Under the pieces are notes generated by a model that was given only the letters and a program-made list of their open reading frames with translations, did not search any database and was not told the DNA's origin. Made by a program: the position numbers and the translations under genes. 9,892 nucleotides of DNA from Bacillota bacterium (GTDB taxonomy: Bacteria; Bacillota; Clostridia; Lachnospirales; Lachnospiraceae), in NCBI GenBank assembly GCA_023415655.1, contig JAEZKD010000052.1, positions 1-9,892 on the forward strand, in the 5' to 3' direction. Below, in pieces: positions 1 through 7,302 of this stretch (its first letter is position 1; each line of letters begins with the position of its first letter).

Positions 1-481
1 CTTCAATCATCGGCATAAATACTTTAGCGATATCGTAAAAATATCCCGTCGGACGATAGATTACGTAATTAATCTTGCTTTCTTTTAACTTCTGTTCCAT
101 TAGGTATTTGGCATGCAACATCGGAACTGATGCATCTCCATCTGATTTTAATACTGAAACATATGCGAAGTGTTTCACATTGGCACGTAGAGCTTCTTCT
201 AAGAGATTTAGATTACCTTGATAATCAATATCATAGTTGGTCACCTTAGTAGAAGAGGAGGTAAGCCCTACTGTTGTTATTACAACGTCAGCTCCCTCGC
301 ACAATCCAGCAAGCTCTTGTTTGTTTGTAAGATCAATTTGTTTCGATGTAAATCCAGTCACTAGATCAGGTAATTCATGAATAACCAAATCAGCTGCAAT
401 GACTTCGTGTTTGTTATGTACGAGTTTACGTAAAATATCACTTCCAAGTTTTCCGAATGCTCCAGCTAATACAACTTTCAT
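1..481 (-). CDS. NmrA-like NAD(P)-binding oxidoreductase (atypical SDR), 3' end beyond window
   Basis: The 160 visible residues begin MKVVLAGAFGKLGSDILRKL. The glycine-rich GAFGKLG at residues 7-13 is the Rossmann dinucleotide-binding loop, placed right after the first beta strand as in NmrA/YwnB-like atypical short-chain dehydrogenases. Further typical segments are DVVITTVG (about 65-72), the N-Y-D-x-D-Y-Q-G-N-L-N helix start, a FAYVSVLKSD strand and YVIYRPTGYF. The usual YxxxK catalytic pair is not obvious; the region has HAKYLMEQ instead. Such proteins are cytoplasmic and either reduce small substrates or act as redox sensors; the substrate cannot be told here. The ATG start is supported by AAGGAG at 491-496, about 9 bases upstream. 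The gene continues past base 1, so its C-terminus is not seen. A promoter at 792-820 reads toward it. Confidence 0.85.
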   Translation of the reverse strand, partial: MKVVLAGAFGKLGSDILRKLVHNKHEVIAADLVIHELPDLVTGFTSKQIDLTNKQELAGLCEGADVVITTVGLTSSSTKVTNYDIDYQGNLNLLEEALRANVKHFAYVSVLKSDGDASVPMLHAKYLMEQKLKESKINYVIYRPTGYFYDIAKVFMPMIE

Positions 482-755
482 GTGAATTCTCTCCTTTACT
501 CATGATTTCTTTCTTTGCAGCGTTGATCATTGACATCAACCGCAGCTCTTCTGTAATTAAAGTTGCATTATTTTCACGTGTCCAGGTAATAAATTCAGCG
601 AAATAGCCATTGGGCTGTATTAGTAACCGAAGAAGTAATGTGGTATTAATAGAAGATATCTGAGTAATTAGTATTTTATGACTTTCTTTTACAACAAAAC
701 TACCCTATGTCTGTTTGTAATTGGCTCTAACAGTAGCGATAGTTCTCACGAACAA
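438..755 (-). pseudogene. Possible broken small gene upstream of the oxidoreductase
   Basis: One minus-strand frame is open from about 755 to 438 except for a single TAG at 705-707. After the stop there are 88 codons ending at TGA 438-440, overlapping the start of the oxidoreductase by 44 bases in another frame. The downstream half has a composition that looks coded, for example FAEFITWTRENNATLITEEL followed by a Lys/Glu-rich helix. No ATG precedes that half; TTG (753-755) or GTG (747-749) would be the starts before the TAG. It lies between a promoter with an operator-like dyad and an oxidoreductase, where a small regulator gene would be expected, so a decayed regulator is one reading. I do not recognise the family, and chance openness of this frame is a real alternative. 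Confidence 0.25.
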
Positions 756-791
756 CTTTTGTACATATGTATCATTTATCTAATTATTTTA

Positions 792-820
792 ATTATAGAA
801 TCATTCTATGTTATGGTCAA
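792..820 (-). promoter_or_regulatory. Sigma-A-like promoter with operator-like dyad
   Basis: On the minus strand TTGACC (815-820) and TATAAT (792-797) are separated by exactly 17 bases, close to the ideal housekeeping promoter. It reads toward the interrupted frame and the NmrA-like oxidoreductase. The spacer and -10 box contain a perfect dyad, ATAGAATcATTCTAT at 794-808, which overlaps four of the six -10 bases. A regulator bound there would compete with RNA polymerase. A second, shorter palindrome TACATATGTA lies at 762-771, about 20 bases after the expected transcription start. Confidence 0.7.
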
Positions 821-1063
821 TATTTAAGTGGTAAATGAACTGAATCTTTGAGCGTGATTAAGAACCTGTGACTGTATTCTAATATGTCATTGGTTCCTCA
901 ACATGAATTCCACAATACTGAACGGTTTTTTAAGCCTTAGACGGATCATTTTTAATTACTACTTGAGGAAGCAATTATATGTAAGAAAAGAAAGACGGAA
1001 TGAAATAGGTAAAGGTAGAAAATAGGAATTCATTTATGAGGAAAGTATGAATTAAGATTGATC
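821..1063. other. Intergenic region without a gene
   Basis: No frame with a ribosome binding site and coding character was found on either strand. The one structure seen is an imperfect 11-base inverted repeat at 862-896: GAACCTGTGAC pairs with GTCATTGGTTC with one T-T mismatch and one G-T pair, around a 13-base loop. No T-run follows on either strand, so it is not called a terminator. Confidence 0.4.
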
Positions 1064-1067
1064 TTGT

Positions 1068-1096
1068 TTGATTATTGAGTTGTGTTATGGTAAAAT
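1068..1096 (+). promoter_or_regulatory. Sigma-A-like promoter for the PH-like membrane protein
   Basis: TTGATT (1068-1073) and TAAAAT (1091-1096) are 17 bases apart. Transcription would start near 1103, giving a short leader of about 33 bases before the TTG start at 1136. Confidence 0.5.
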
Positions 1097-1135
1097 TATC
1101 CTATAAATTATATTAGATCTAAGGGGGAGAAAACT

Positions 1136-1564
1136 TTGAAATTTGGTGAACCATGGAGTCGTACGAAAACGATTGTTACCATAGGAGTTTTAGTGGTTGT
1201 TGGCCTATTCTTTGCTATTATGTTAATACAGGGTGTTCAAGTTCATCAAGATAATACAAGCATTAAGATTTCTGGAGGTATCTTTTATAGTGTTGATGTA
1301 CCTTATACAAAAATCAATGAGGTTCAGCTAAAAACTTCGGTTTCTTTTGGTAAAAGAACGAATGGAGCCGATATAAATTCTTATAAGCTTGGTAATTATC
1401 AGAACGCAGCTTACGGTTCATATAAGTTGTTTGTGAATACAAATATCAATAAATTTATTGTAATTCAATATGGAAATCATGAGACTGTAGTATTTAACTG
1501 TCAGAATGAAGCATCTACAATACAGGTCTATGAGAATCTTTTGGAACTTGTAAATATTCCCTAA
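1136..1564 (+). CDS. Small membrane-anchored protein with bacterial PH-like domain
   Basis: This 142-residue protein starts at TTG, supported by AAGGGGGAG at 1121-1129 with normal spacing. A short charged N-terminus (KFGEPWSRTK) is followed by one hydrophobic helix at about residues 12-34. The remainder is beta-rich: SIKISGGIFYSVDVPYTKI near residues 42-60, then KLFVNTNINKFIVIQYGN, then a closing helix with VYENLLELV. The order of strands followed by a C-terminal helix is that of the small bacterial PH-like domains often found after membrane helices in Firmicutes; this assignment rests on pattern, not a search. The domain would probably lie outside the membrane if the positive N-terminus stays inside. 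It stands alone, with its own promoter at 1068-1096 and a possible terminator at 1640-1675. Its role is unknown. Confidence 0.75.
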   Translation: MKFGEPWSRTKTIVTIGVLVVVGLFFAIMLIQGVQVHQDNTSIKISGGIFYSVDVPYTKINEVQLKTSVSFGKRTNGADINSYKLGNYQNAAYGSYKLFVNTNINKFIVIQYGNHETVVFNCQNEASTIQVYENLLELVNIP

Positions 1565-1639
1565 CGATATTACATTTTCGCAATTATTCAAGTGAAAGTA
1601 TAAAGAAGAATTATAAGGTTATAATGAAAGGTAGGAGTA

Positions 1640-1675
1640 GGTATGAGAATGCCTTACTTGGCATACCCCGTTTTT
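1640..1675 (+). terminator. Probable rho-independent terminator
   Basis: The inverted repeat ATGCC-TTACTT-GGCAT (1649-1664) is flanked by GGT (1640-1642) and ACC (1665-1667); an alternative pairing is GGTATG with CATACC. It is followed after CCG by five T residues (1671-1675). It lies 75 bases after the stop of the PH-like gene. The stem is short, so strength is uncertain. Confidence 0.45.
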
Positions 1676-2223
1676 GAGATTAGTTGTACAGAAATAACGT
1701 TGAATTATTTCTTGGTTTTATATCGTTGATCGAGATATAGCAGTATACAGAGAATTAAAGTAATTAAATCCATTATCTCTGAAATGCTTATGATAATCAC
1801 CTACTTTCGGTTAATTTTCCCGTTAGTGAAATCATTATCCTTCTCATACCTACAAATAAAGATTAGCATAAGAACATACGTTCTGGCAATCAAAAACGTA
1901 ATCTTTTATGTTACAAGTAACGACATCGAAGGGACATTTTATAGCGATCTTGTATTATTACGAATCATTATATGAGTCAACTTCGACTTCTTTCTTACCA
2001 AACACAATGGTGATATTTAGATTTTATCTAACGATACAAATTTATTAAATCCAACGTCTATATTAAGGATAGATTATCTTATGATATAAAATATTATAAG
2101 GTAGTCTTTTTTGTAGTGCTATTATCAGTCAATAGTAATCACTTCATTGATTCAAGTGATAGGAATCAACCCACTCGTAACTATATTAAGGAATTTATAT
2201 AAATTAATAGGAATCAGTCAGTG
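1676..2223. other. Long A+T-rich intergenic region without a credible gene
   Basis: A 63-codon frame at 1784-1975 exists but has no ribosome binding site and a low-complexity Ile/Leu/Tyr composition, so it is not called. Two small structures are visible. A perfect 7-base inverted repeat, ATCACTT/AAGTGAT, lies at 2138-2160 with a 9-base loop. The 10-mer ATAGGAATCA occurs twice, at 2159-2168 and 2207-2216. On the minus strand, bases 1972-2025 read as a short peptide stretch ending VFGKKEVEVDSYNDS, too short to judge. No RNA gene was recognised. Confidence 0.4.
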
Positions 2224-2252
2224 TTGATATTTGGGATAATATGGTTTAGAAT
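2224..2252 (+). promoter_or_regulatory. Sigma-A-like promoter upstream of the 62-residue membrane protein
   Basis: TTGATA (2224-2229) and TAGAAT (2247-2252) are 17 bases apart, each one base from consensus. The transcript would begin near 2259, leaving an unusually long leader of about 175 bases before the GTG start at 2433. Confidence 0.45.
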
Positions 2253-2432
2253 ACAGTTAGACAGAAATTTGGCATAATGGTATGAGAATATATTGTTTGA
2301 TGGCAGTAACGAGACATTAAGAAGATATATGATTATGTGAATTTTTGTATATCTGATGTACTTAAGTAAAACAGAGGTAGGGGAATGGAATAAAGAATAA
2401 AGATAATAATTTTTTTGGGGAGGATTATAATA

Positions 2433-2621
2433 GTGATTATATTACTATGGAGAATTATTACAATTGTACAAGGTTTTTTATCGTATGGGACAGCATACAG
2501 ACTAACGAAAAGAGGTGGCGATAATGGGATATCGCTGTTCGGATGGTTATTCGTTCTTGGTTTAGCTTCCATGATTCCAGGCCTAGGAATCTTTCTATGG
2601 TTTCAGTACAGAGAGGAATAA
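2433..2621 (+). CDS. Small hypothetical membrane protein, two helices
   Basis: The product has 62 residues and begins MIILLWRIITIVQGFLSYGT. A strong ribosome binding site, GGGGAGG at 2417-2423, is followed 9 bases later by GTG at 2433, which decides the start; the in-frame TTG at 2415 overlaps the ribosome binding site itself and is unlikely. Helix one covers about residues 1-18. A polar, positively charged loop (YRLTKRGGDNG) follows, then a second helix, SLFGWLFVLGLASMIPGLGIFLWF, at about 35-58 with a Pro-Gly kink, and a charged tail YREE. Size and layout suggest an integral membrane peptide; no family or function is recognised. The gene is monocistronic, between a promoter at 2224-2252 and the terminator at 2675-2710. 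Confidence 0.6.
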   Translation: MIILLWRIITIVQGFLSYGTAYRLTKRGGDNGISLFGWLFVLGLASMIPGLGIFLWFQYREE

Positions 2622-2674
2622 GTTGTACATAGTAATAAACAGATATATCTATTCACACTTTTAGTTATACGAGT

Positions 2675-2710
2675 AAAAAGGCAGCAAGAACTATAACTTG
2701 TTGCCTTTTT
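2675..2710 (+). terminator. Strong rho-independent terminator, likely bidirectional
   Basis: AAAAAGGCAGCAAG (2675-2688) pairs with CTTGTTGCCTTTTT (2697-2710) over 14 positions with one G-T pair, around the 8-base loop AACTATAA. The stem ends in a T-run on the plus strand and, through the A-run, also on the minus strand. It separates the small membrane protein gene from the helicase gene. Confidence 0.85.
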
Positions 2711-2819
2711 CAATGTTATTTGTTGTTTCATAAGTAAAAAAATAAAAACTAGTCTATACCAAAATTGAAATAAATGGTAGGATATAGTTACGGGTGAATC
2801 TTTATGTAAGGAGAAGATC

Positions 2820-5800
2820 ATGAAACAAGATAAAAGCAATACTACAATCTATGGTTTGAGTAGAGAGGAGGAAGAACAGCAACTGGCAACGATTATCCAG
2901 GTAGCTCAGGATAATCTAGAATGGACGAAGCATTATTATGAAGGCTTAGCCGAAGAACTGAAGGATATGCTTGAAATCTATGATACGAATGATAAAGAAG
3001 GGTTAGCACTGTGGTTCAATACCGAATCTCGATTTAAGGAAAGTCAGCGTGACTTGTCACGATGTCTGAAAGCTAGAAATAAACCTTATTTTGGACGCAT
3101 TGATTTTAGAGATTCTGCTTTAAAACGAGACGAGTCCTATTATATAGGACGAGTTGGCATTTCAAAGAATAATTCAGAATTATTAGTGATTGACTGGCGA
3201 GCGCCGATTGCCTCGGTTTACTATGAAAACTCCATGGGTTGTTGCACGTACGAAGTAAAGAATGAAGGAACTTATGAGATTGATCTCAAACGAAAGCGTA
3301 CGTATGAGATTACCAACGACAAGCTGATCGACTTTTTTGATTCCGATGTGGTAGCGAATGATGAGCTCTTAACAAAATATCTTGCCAAAAGCAAAAAGGC
3401 CGTGTTAGGCGAAATCATCGGTACCATTCAGAAGGAGCAAAACACAATTATCCGTAAATCACCAAAGACGAATCTCATTGTACAAGGTGTTGCTGGGTCA
3501 GGAAAGACGACCGTAGCAATGCATCGTATCTCTTATATTCTCTATAATTATGATATGTTTCGTCCGCAGGATTTTTATATCATCGGAAGTAATCGAATTC
3601 TGTTAAATTACATCACGAGTGTATTGCCAGACTTAGACGTATATGGAATCTCTCAGATGACGATGGCAGAGTTATTTACTCGTCTGTTGTATGAAGATTG
3701 GGATTCGAAAACTCAAAAGATTGGCTCCCTAGAACGAAAGGACAAGTTGGCGTGCATTAAAGGTAGTAACTCCTGGTTTCATGACTTAGAGCAATTTTGC
3801 TGGGAGTATGAGCAAAAAATCATCCCAAGCGATGATGTAAAAGTAGAGAAGAATGGTGTTCTATTATTAGAAGCAAAGAGAATTCAGTCCTTTCTTAAGG
3901 AGAATACGAAGCTTTCCACGCAGGGTAAGATCAATGCCTTAAATGAGCTCCTGCTTACGAAGCTAGAGAATGAACTTTCTGGCAGATATGTTTCTTATAC
4001 GCCAGAAGAGAAAAAAGAACTTCAGAAGATGTGCCGTTATCACTTTGGAAAAGATGAGTGGAAGGGCTCTATATATAAATTATACGATGAGTTTTTAGTT
4101 GCACAGAATGGAAAAGGTCACGAAATCTCAGTACAAGATGAGACGTATGATGTTTATGATTTAGCAGCATTAGCTTATCTATATAAGAGAATTAAGGAAA
4201 TCGATGGTATCATAGAAGCAACTCATGTCATTATTGATGAAGCCCAGGATTTTGGGATGATGGCTTATGGTGCATTGCATTATTGTCTCCGAGGATGTAC
4301 CTATACCATCATGGGAGATGTATCACAGAACATTCATTTTGATTACGGTTTAAATGATTGGGAGGAACTTAAAAAGTTAGTACTAACTGGAACTTATGAT
4401 AGCTTTGGGTTGTTGAAAAAAAGTTATCGAAATACGGTTGAAATCTCAACCTTTGCTACTGAAATTTTGCGTCATGGTAACTTTCCAATTTACCCTGTGG
4501 AACCATTGATTCGACATGGAAATCAAGTTTGCATCCATGCTTGTGAGAACGAAGAAACCATGTTAAGGTTTGCTATAGATACGATTGTTAACTGGCAAAG
4601 AGAAGGTCATGAGACGATTGCTGTTATTTGTCGTGATGAGGAGGAAGCAATTTTAGTTAGTAAACAGTTGGAGAGAGAAATAACATTAACCGACAGTAAC
4701 TTAGAAACTGCGACATTTGAGCAGGGTGTTATGGTACTTCCTGTAGAATATACAAAGGGTTTGGAATTTGATGCAGTTCTCATTTATCATCCATCGACTG
4801 AGCAATATCCTGCACAGGATCAATATGTCAAACTTTTATATGTCGCAGCAACTCGTGCGCTTCATGAGTTGGCTGTTGTTCATCTGGGAGATTTGACGGA
4901 ATTAATTGCAAAACCAGTATCGGAAGAAAAACGGATGCAATTGTTAGAGAATGATAATGAACCAAAGCAGTTGGAATATAAAAAGAGGGTAGATCTAGAT
5001 AGTGAGGAAAAGCGACAGAGGGAATTAGAACAGTATTTACAGAGAACGAAGAAGATACACTCGGATCTGATGATTGCAAAGAAGGAACCAAGTTCAAAGA
5101 AAGGGATATCAAAGGAATCTTGCACTGATACCAATCAGGCTACACAATCAGAGAAGTCGATCACTCCTTCTAATCAGACAACACAATCAAAGGGTGCTTT
5201 CACCCCTTCGGATCAATCCATACAATCCAAAGACATATTACCCCTAGGTACAATGAAACAAGCAATCAAGGAAAGTAAAATACTACCAAAGAATACTTCC
5301 CCATATCAATTCAACGATGTTCCCAATAGTAGTATGTTATATCCAAAGGGACATAGCCGAATTGATAGTTCCATACGTTGGGGTAAGAAATCAAAGACTT
5401 ATACGGATTTAAGCAGCAATTATGGGGTGTTACGTATCATACCAGTATCAGACGCAATCCTACGCATTCAATTTAAAAGGGGACAAACAGCAGATTTCAC
5501 ACCAGGATATTGGAACTATCTTCCACAAAAGCAAGTCTCTTGGAACGCAAGGGAAAGTACTTCTATGTATGAGATTTCTACGTCACAACTTGTGATTCGA
5601 GTTGATAAAAAGACAGGTGCATTGCAATTCTATGATAAAAAAGGAACACTATTATTGTCTGAGAAAAGCACGTTACCAAGACAAATGGAGTTAAATGCTT
5701 CTAGTTTTCAGACTTGGAATTATTTTGATTGGCAAAAGAATGAGAAAATAGATGCAAAAGGAATTTTTGAAGATGATTTGGAACGGATGAATCAAAAAGC

Positions 5801-6026
5801 ACGTTACATCTCCTTTGGTCAAAGAAATCTTCGAATGCCATTGCTTAGTTCAGATAAAGGCTATGGTCTTGGTATTGCAGCAGAAGGTACTGTTATGTGC
5901 TGTAATATTCCTATGTATGGACCATATGTATATACGGAAGAGGTGAATCAGATAGATTACTACTTTATGTTTGGTGGTGACTATAAGAATACGCTAGCAT
6001 TGTATCAAGAAGTTACAAAACGTTAG
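2820..6026 (+). CDS. helD: HelD-type helicase fused to a GH31 N-terminal domain
   Basis: A 1068-residue protein; ATG with AAGGAG at 2808-2813. Residues 1-90 form a helical, probably coiled-coil region, then the HelD signatures KPYFGRIDF (88-96), YYIGR and VIDWRAPIASVYY (123-135). The superfamily 1 motor is complete: Walker A GVAGSGKT (223-230), an insert at about 300-420, Walker B IIDEAQD (471-477), GDVSQNI (499-505), KSYRN (534-538), KGLEFDAVLIYHP (646-658) and YVAATRA (674-680). HelD proteins use ATP to release RNA polymerase from DNA. They usually end near residue 700-770. Here a charged helix (about 715-760) and three 13-residue repeats (772-810) lead into about 210 residues resembling the N-terminal beta-sandwich of glycoside hydrolase family 31. 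Signs are GVLRIIPVSDAILRIQF (869-885), a strand-turn-strand ending ALQFYDKKGTLLLSE, and the closing IDYYFMFGGDYKNTLALYQE (1045-1064). The GH31 catalytic barrel is absent. The helicase call is firm; the GH31 call is inferred from pattern. The gene symbol is by family. Confidence 0.85.
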   Translation: MKQDKSNTTIYGLSREEEEQQLATIIQVAQDNLEWTKHYYEGLAEELKDMLEIYDTNDKEGLALWFNTESRFKESQRDLSRCLKARNKPYFGRIDFRDSALKRDESYYIGRVGISKNNSELLVIDWRAPIASVYYENSMGCCTYEVKNEGTYEIDLKRKRTYEITNDKLIDFFDSDVVANDELLTKYLAKSKKAVLGEIIGTIQKEQNTIIRKSPKTNLIVQGVAGSGKTTVAMHRISYILYNYDMFRPQDFYIIGSNRILLNYITSVLPDLDVYGISQMTMAELFTRLLYEDWDSKTQKIGSLERKDKLACIKGSNSWFHDLEQFCWEYEQKIIPSDDVKVEKNGVLLLEAKRIQSFLKENTKLSTQGKINALNELLLTKLENELSGRYVSYTPEEKKELQKMCRYHFGKDEWKGSIYKLYDEFLVAQNGKGHEISVQDETYDVYDLAALAYLYKRIKEIDGIIEATHVIIDEAQDFGMMAYGALHYCLRGCTYTIMGDVSQNIHFDYGLNDWEELKKLVLTGTYDSFGLLKKSYRNTVEISTFATEILRHGNFPIYPVEPLIRHGNQVCIHACENEETMLRFAIDTIVNWQREGHETIAVICRDEEEAILVSKQLEREITLTDSNLETATFEQGVMVLPVEYTKGLEFDAVLIYHPSTEQYPAQDQYVKLLYVAATRALHELAVVHLGDLTELIAKPVSEEKRMQLLENDNEPKQLEYKKRVDLDSEEKRQRELEQYLQRTKKIHSDLMIAKKEPSSKKGISKESCTDTNQATQSEKSITPSNQTTQSKGAFTPSDQSIQSKDILPLGTMKQAIKESKILPKNTSPYQFNDVPNSSMLYPKGHSRIDSSIRWGKKSKTYTDLSSNYGVLRIIPVSDAILRIQFKRGQTADFTPGYWNYLPQKQVSWNARESTSMYEISTSQLVIRVDKKTGALQFYDKKGTLLLSEKSTLPRQMELNASSFQTWNYFDWQKNEKIDAKGIFEDDLERMNQKARYISFGQRNLRMPLLSSDKGYGLGIAAEGTVMCCNIPMYGPYVYTEEVNQIDYYFMFGGDYKNTLALYQEVTKR
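5133..5249 (+). repeat. Three imperfect 39-base tandem repeats in the helicase linker
   Basis: Units start at 5133, 5172 and 5211 and encode NQATQSEKSITPS, NQTTQSKGAFTPS and DQSIQSKDILPLG. The first two match best; the third is degenerate. They are rich in Gln, Ser, Thr and Pro, as expected of a flexible linker, and sit between the helicase and the GH31-like domain. Confidence 0.75.
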
Positions 6027-6259
6027 ATCATAAAAGTATTAATAAGTCGTTTTTCAGAAGCCTATCCTATCACAGGAGGCATCTAACAATTCCGGCAACG
6101 GAGGTTATAGACCAAAGTACAAGAATCCATAATTACATTGCAAAAAGCAGTTGAATGGTACTGGTATCAAGTTAGCTTCGTTGTCGGTGAATGGGGAAAT
6201 ACATTCGATAAGAGAAAGTGCAAGCTGATATTAATATAGAATGGTAAGGGGTCTTAGCC

Positions 6260-6934
6260 ATGGAAAAATTCATCAAAGAAATTGCGTATCAATATGGTGC
6301 AGATGTTTGTGGGATTGGAACTATAGATAGATTTGACCATGCACCGAGAGGTTATTCTCCACTTGATTTATTTCATAAATGTAAATCAGTGATTACTGTA
6401 GGGATAGCATTACCTAAGGGAATAATGGAAGTTGAACCAAGGCTGATTTATGGACATTTTAATGCAGAGATTTGTAACACTGTTGATGTCCTTAATTTAA
6501 AACTTTCAAAGGAAATCGAGAGAAAATATAACGGCCTTGCAGTTCCAGTTCCATGCGATGTACCGAATGAGTATTGGGATTTAGAAAATATGACAGCGAA
6601 AGGGCTTATCTCTATGAAGCATACGGCTGTCCTATGTGGGTTAGGTTCGATTGGAAAAAATTCATTGTTAATTCATCCACAGTACGGAAATCGATTAACG
6701 ATAGGAGCCATACTTACGGATTTGGAATTAAAGGCAGATGAAGTACAACCTGACCTTTGTATTCCAGGATGTAGGAAATGTCTTGATAGCTGTCCAGTTC
6801 ATGCAATATTAGATGGCAGTGTCAATCAAAAACTGTGCCGAATCAATACATATGGGAAAACAGCAAGAGGATTTGATACCGTTGACTGCAATCAATGTAG
6901 GGTAGTTTGTCCAATGAGGTTTGGAGTGTCTTAA
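6260..6934 (+). CDS. Short QueG-like double [4Fe-4S] protein
   Basis: A 224-residue cytoplasmic iron-sulfur protein with ATG start and AAGGGG at 6246-6251. The N-terminal part has the fold markers of the QueG (epoxyqueuosine reductase) family: ADVCGIG (14-20), CKSVITVGIALP (41-52) and GLGSIGKNSLLIHPQYGNRL (127-146). Two cysteine sets follow, C167-x3-C171-x2-C174-x3-C178-P and C193 ... C210-x2-C213-x3-C217-P, which suit two [4Fe-4S] clusters. QueG reduces epoxyqueuosine to queuosine in tRNA using cobalamin. Full QueG has roughly 350-390 residues with C-terminal helical repeats; this protein stops six residues after the last cluster cysteine. It belongs to a shorter clostridial group whose real substrate is uncertain, so the symbol queG is not given. 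The next gene begins 32 bases after its stop. Confidence 0.8.
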   Translation: MEKFIKEIAYQYGADVCGIGTIDRFDHAPRGYSPLDLFHKCKSVITVGIALPKGIMEVEPRLIYGHFNAEICNTVDVLNLKLSKEIERKYNGLAVPVPCDVPNEYWDLENMTAKGLISMKHTAVLCGLGSIGKNSLLIHPQYGNRLTIGAILTDLELKADEVQPDLCIPGCRKCLDSCPVHAILDGSVNQKLCRINTYGKTARGFDTVDCNQCRVVCPMRFGVS

Positions 6935-6966
6935 TTCATTTTGCTTTTCGGAGGGAGATAGGTTTG

Positions 6967-7302
6967 ATGAAAATCATATTTTTTATACCAGCAATTCTAT
7001 TTGTCATGATTTTTGTATTCGTGGTAACATCTTTAGGTATTAGTTCAATTGAACCAAGATCATATGTGTGGTTAGCTTTGATTTTAATCGCTGGGATTTT
7101 GTTAAGTAAAGATCAATTTTGGGGTGGATTCATTGGTATCTTTCTTGGGATTCTGACTATTTATTCAAGTACGAAAGAAACAGGTCAGATAATAGATATA
7201 GAACTTCCAATTGGTGTGATGGTTGTGATTTACTATGCACTTTGTAGTGGATTTGTCATCTTTAAAAAAGCAAAAAGAAAAAAGATAAAACTTAGAAGTT
7301 GA
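6967..7302 (+). CDS. Small hypothetical membrane protein, about four helices
   Basis: The product has 111 residues. The start is placed at ATG 6967, with GGAGGGAG at 6950-6957; an earlier in-frame ATG at 6907 lies inside the QueG-like gene and lacks a ribosome binding site. Hydrophobic segments lie at about residues 3-24, 33-47, 52-67 and 80-99. The tail is very basic (KKAKRKKIKLRS), which should keep the C-terminus in the cytoplasm. The second and third helices are joined by a short loop with KDQFWGG. No family was recognised. It lies 32 bases after the QueG-like gene and about 40 bases before pepF with no terminator seen, so the three may be co-transcribed. Confidence 0.65.
   Translation: MKIIFFIPAILFVMIFVFVVTSLGISSIEPRSYVWLALILIAGILLSKDQFWGGFIGIFLGILTIYSSTKETGQIIDIELPIGVMVVIYYALCSGFVIFKKAKRKKIKLRS

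Noticed and set aside
862..896. Hairpin as a transcription terminator
   Set aside because: The stem is imperfect and no T-run follows on either strand.
1784..1975. 63-codon plus-strand frame
   Set aside because: It has no ribosome binding site, is low-complexity Ile/Leu/Tyr-rich, and lies in A+T-rich DNA where such frames arise by chance.
2755..2793. Promoter for the helicase gene (TTGAAA at 2765, TATAGT at 2783)
   Set aside because: The spacing is only 12 bases; no well-spaced pair was found, so none is called.
2333..2839. Two minus-strand frames of 78-79 codons
   Set aside because: They lie antisense to the small membrane protein gene, the terminator hairpin and the helicase leader; they have no ribosome binding site and no coding-like composition.
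4828..5134. Minus-strand frames inside the helicase gene
   Set aside because: They are shadows of a clearly coding plus-strand region.
6027..6259. Frameshifted GH31 catalytic barrel after the fusion gene
   Set aside because: All three plus frames were read; none shows the segment that should follow the N-terminal domain, so the barrel is absent rather than out of frame.
6907..6966. Upstream in-frame start for the four-helix membrane protein
   Set aside because: It would overlap the QueG-like gene and has no ribosome binding site, while ATG 6967 has GGAGGGAG at the right distance.
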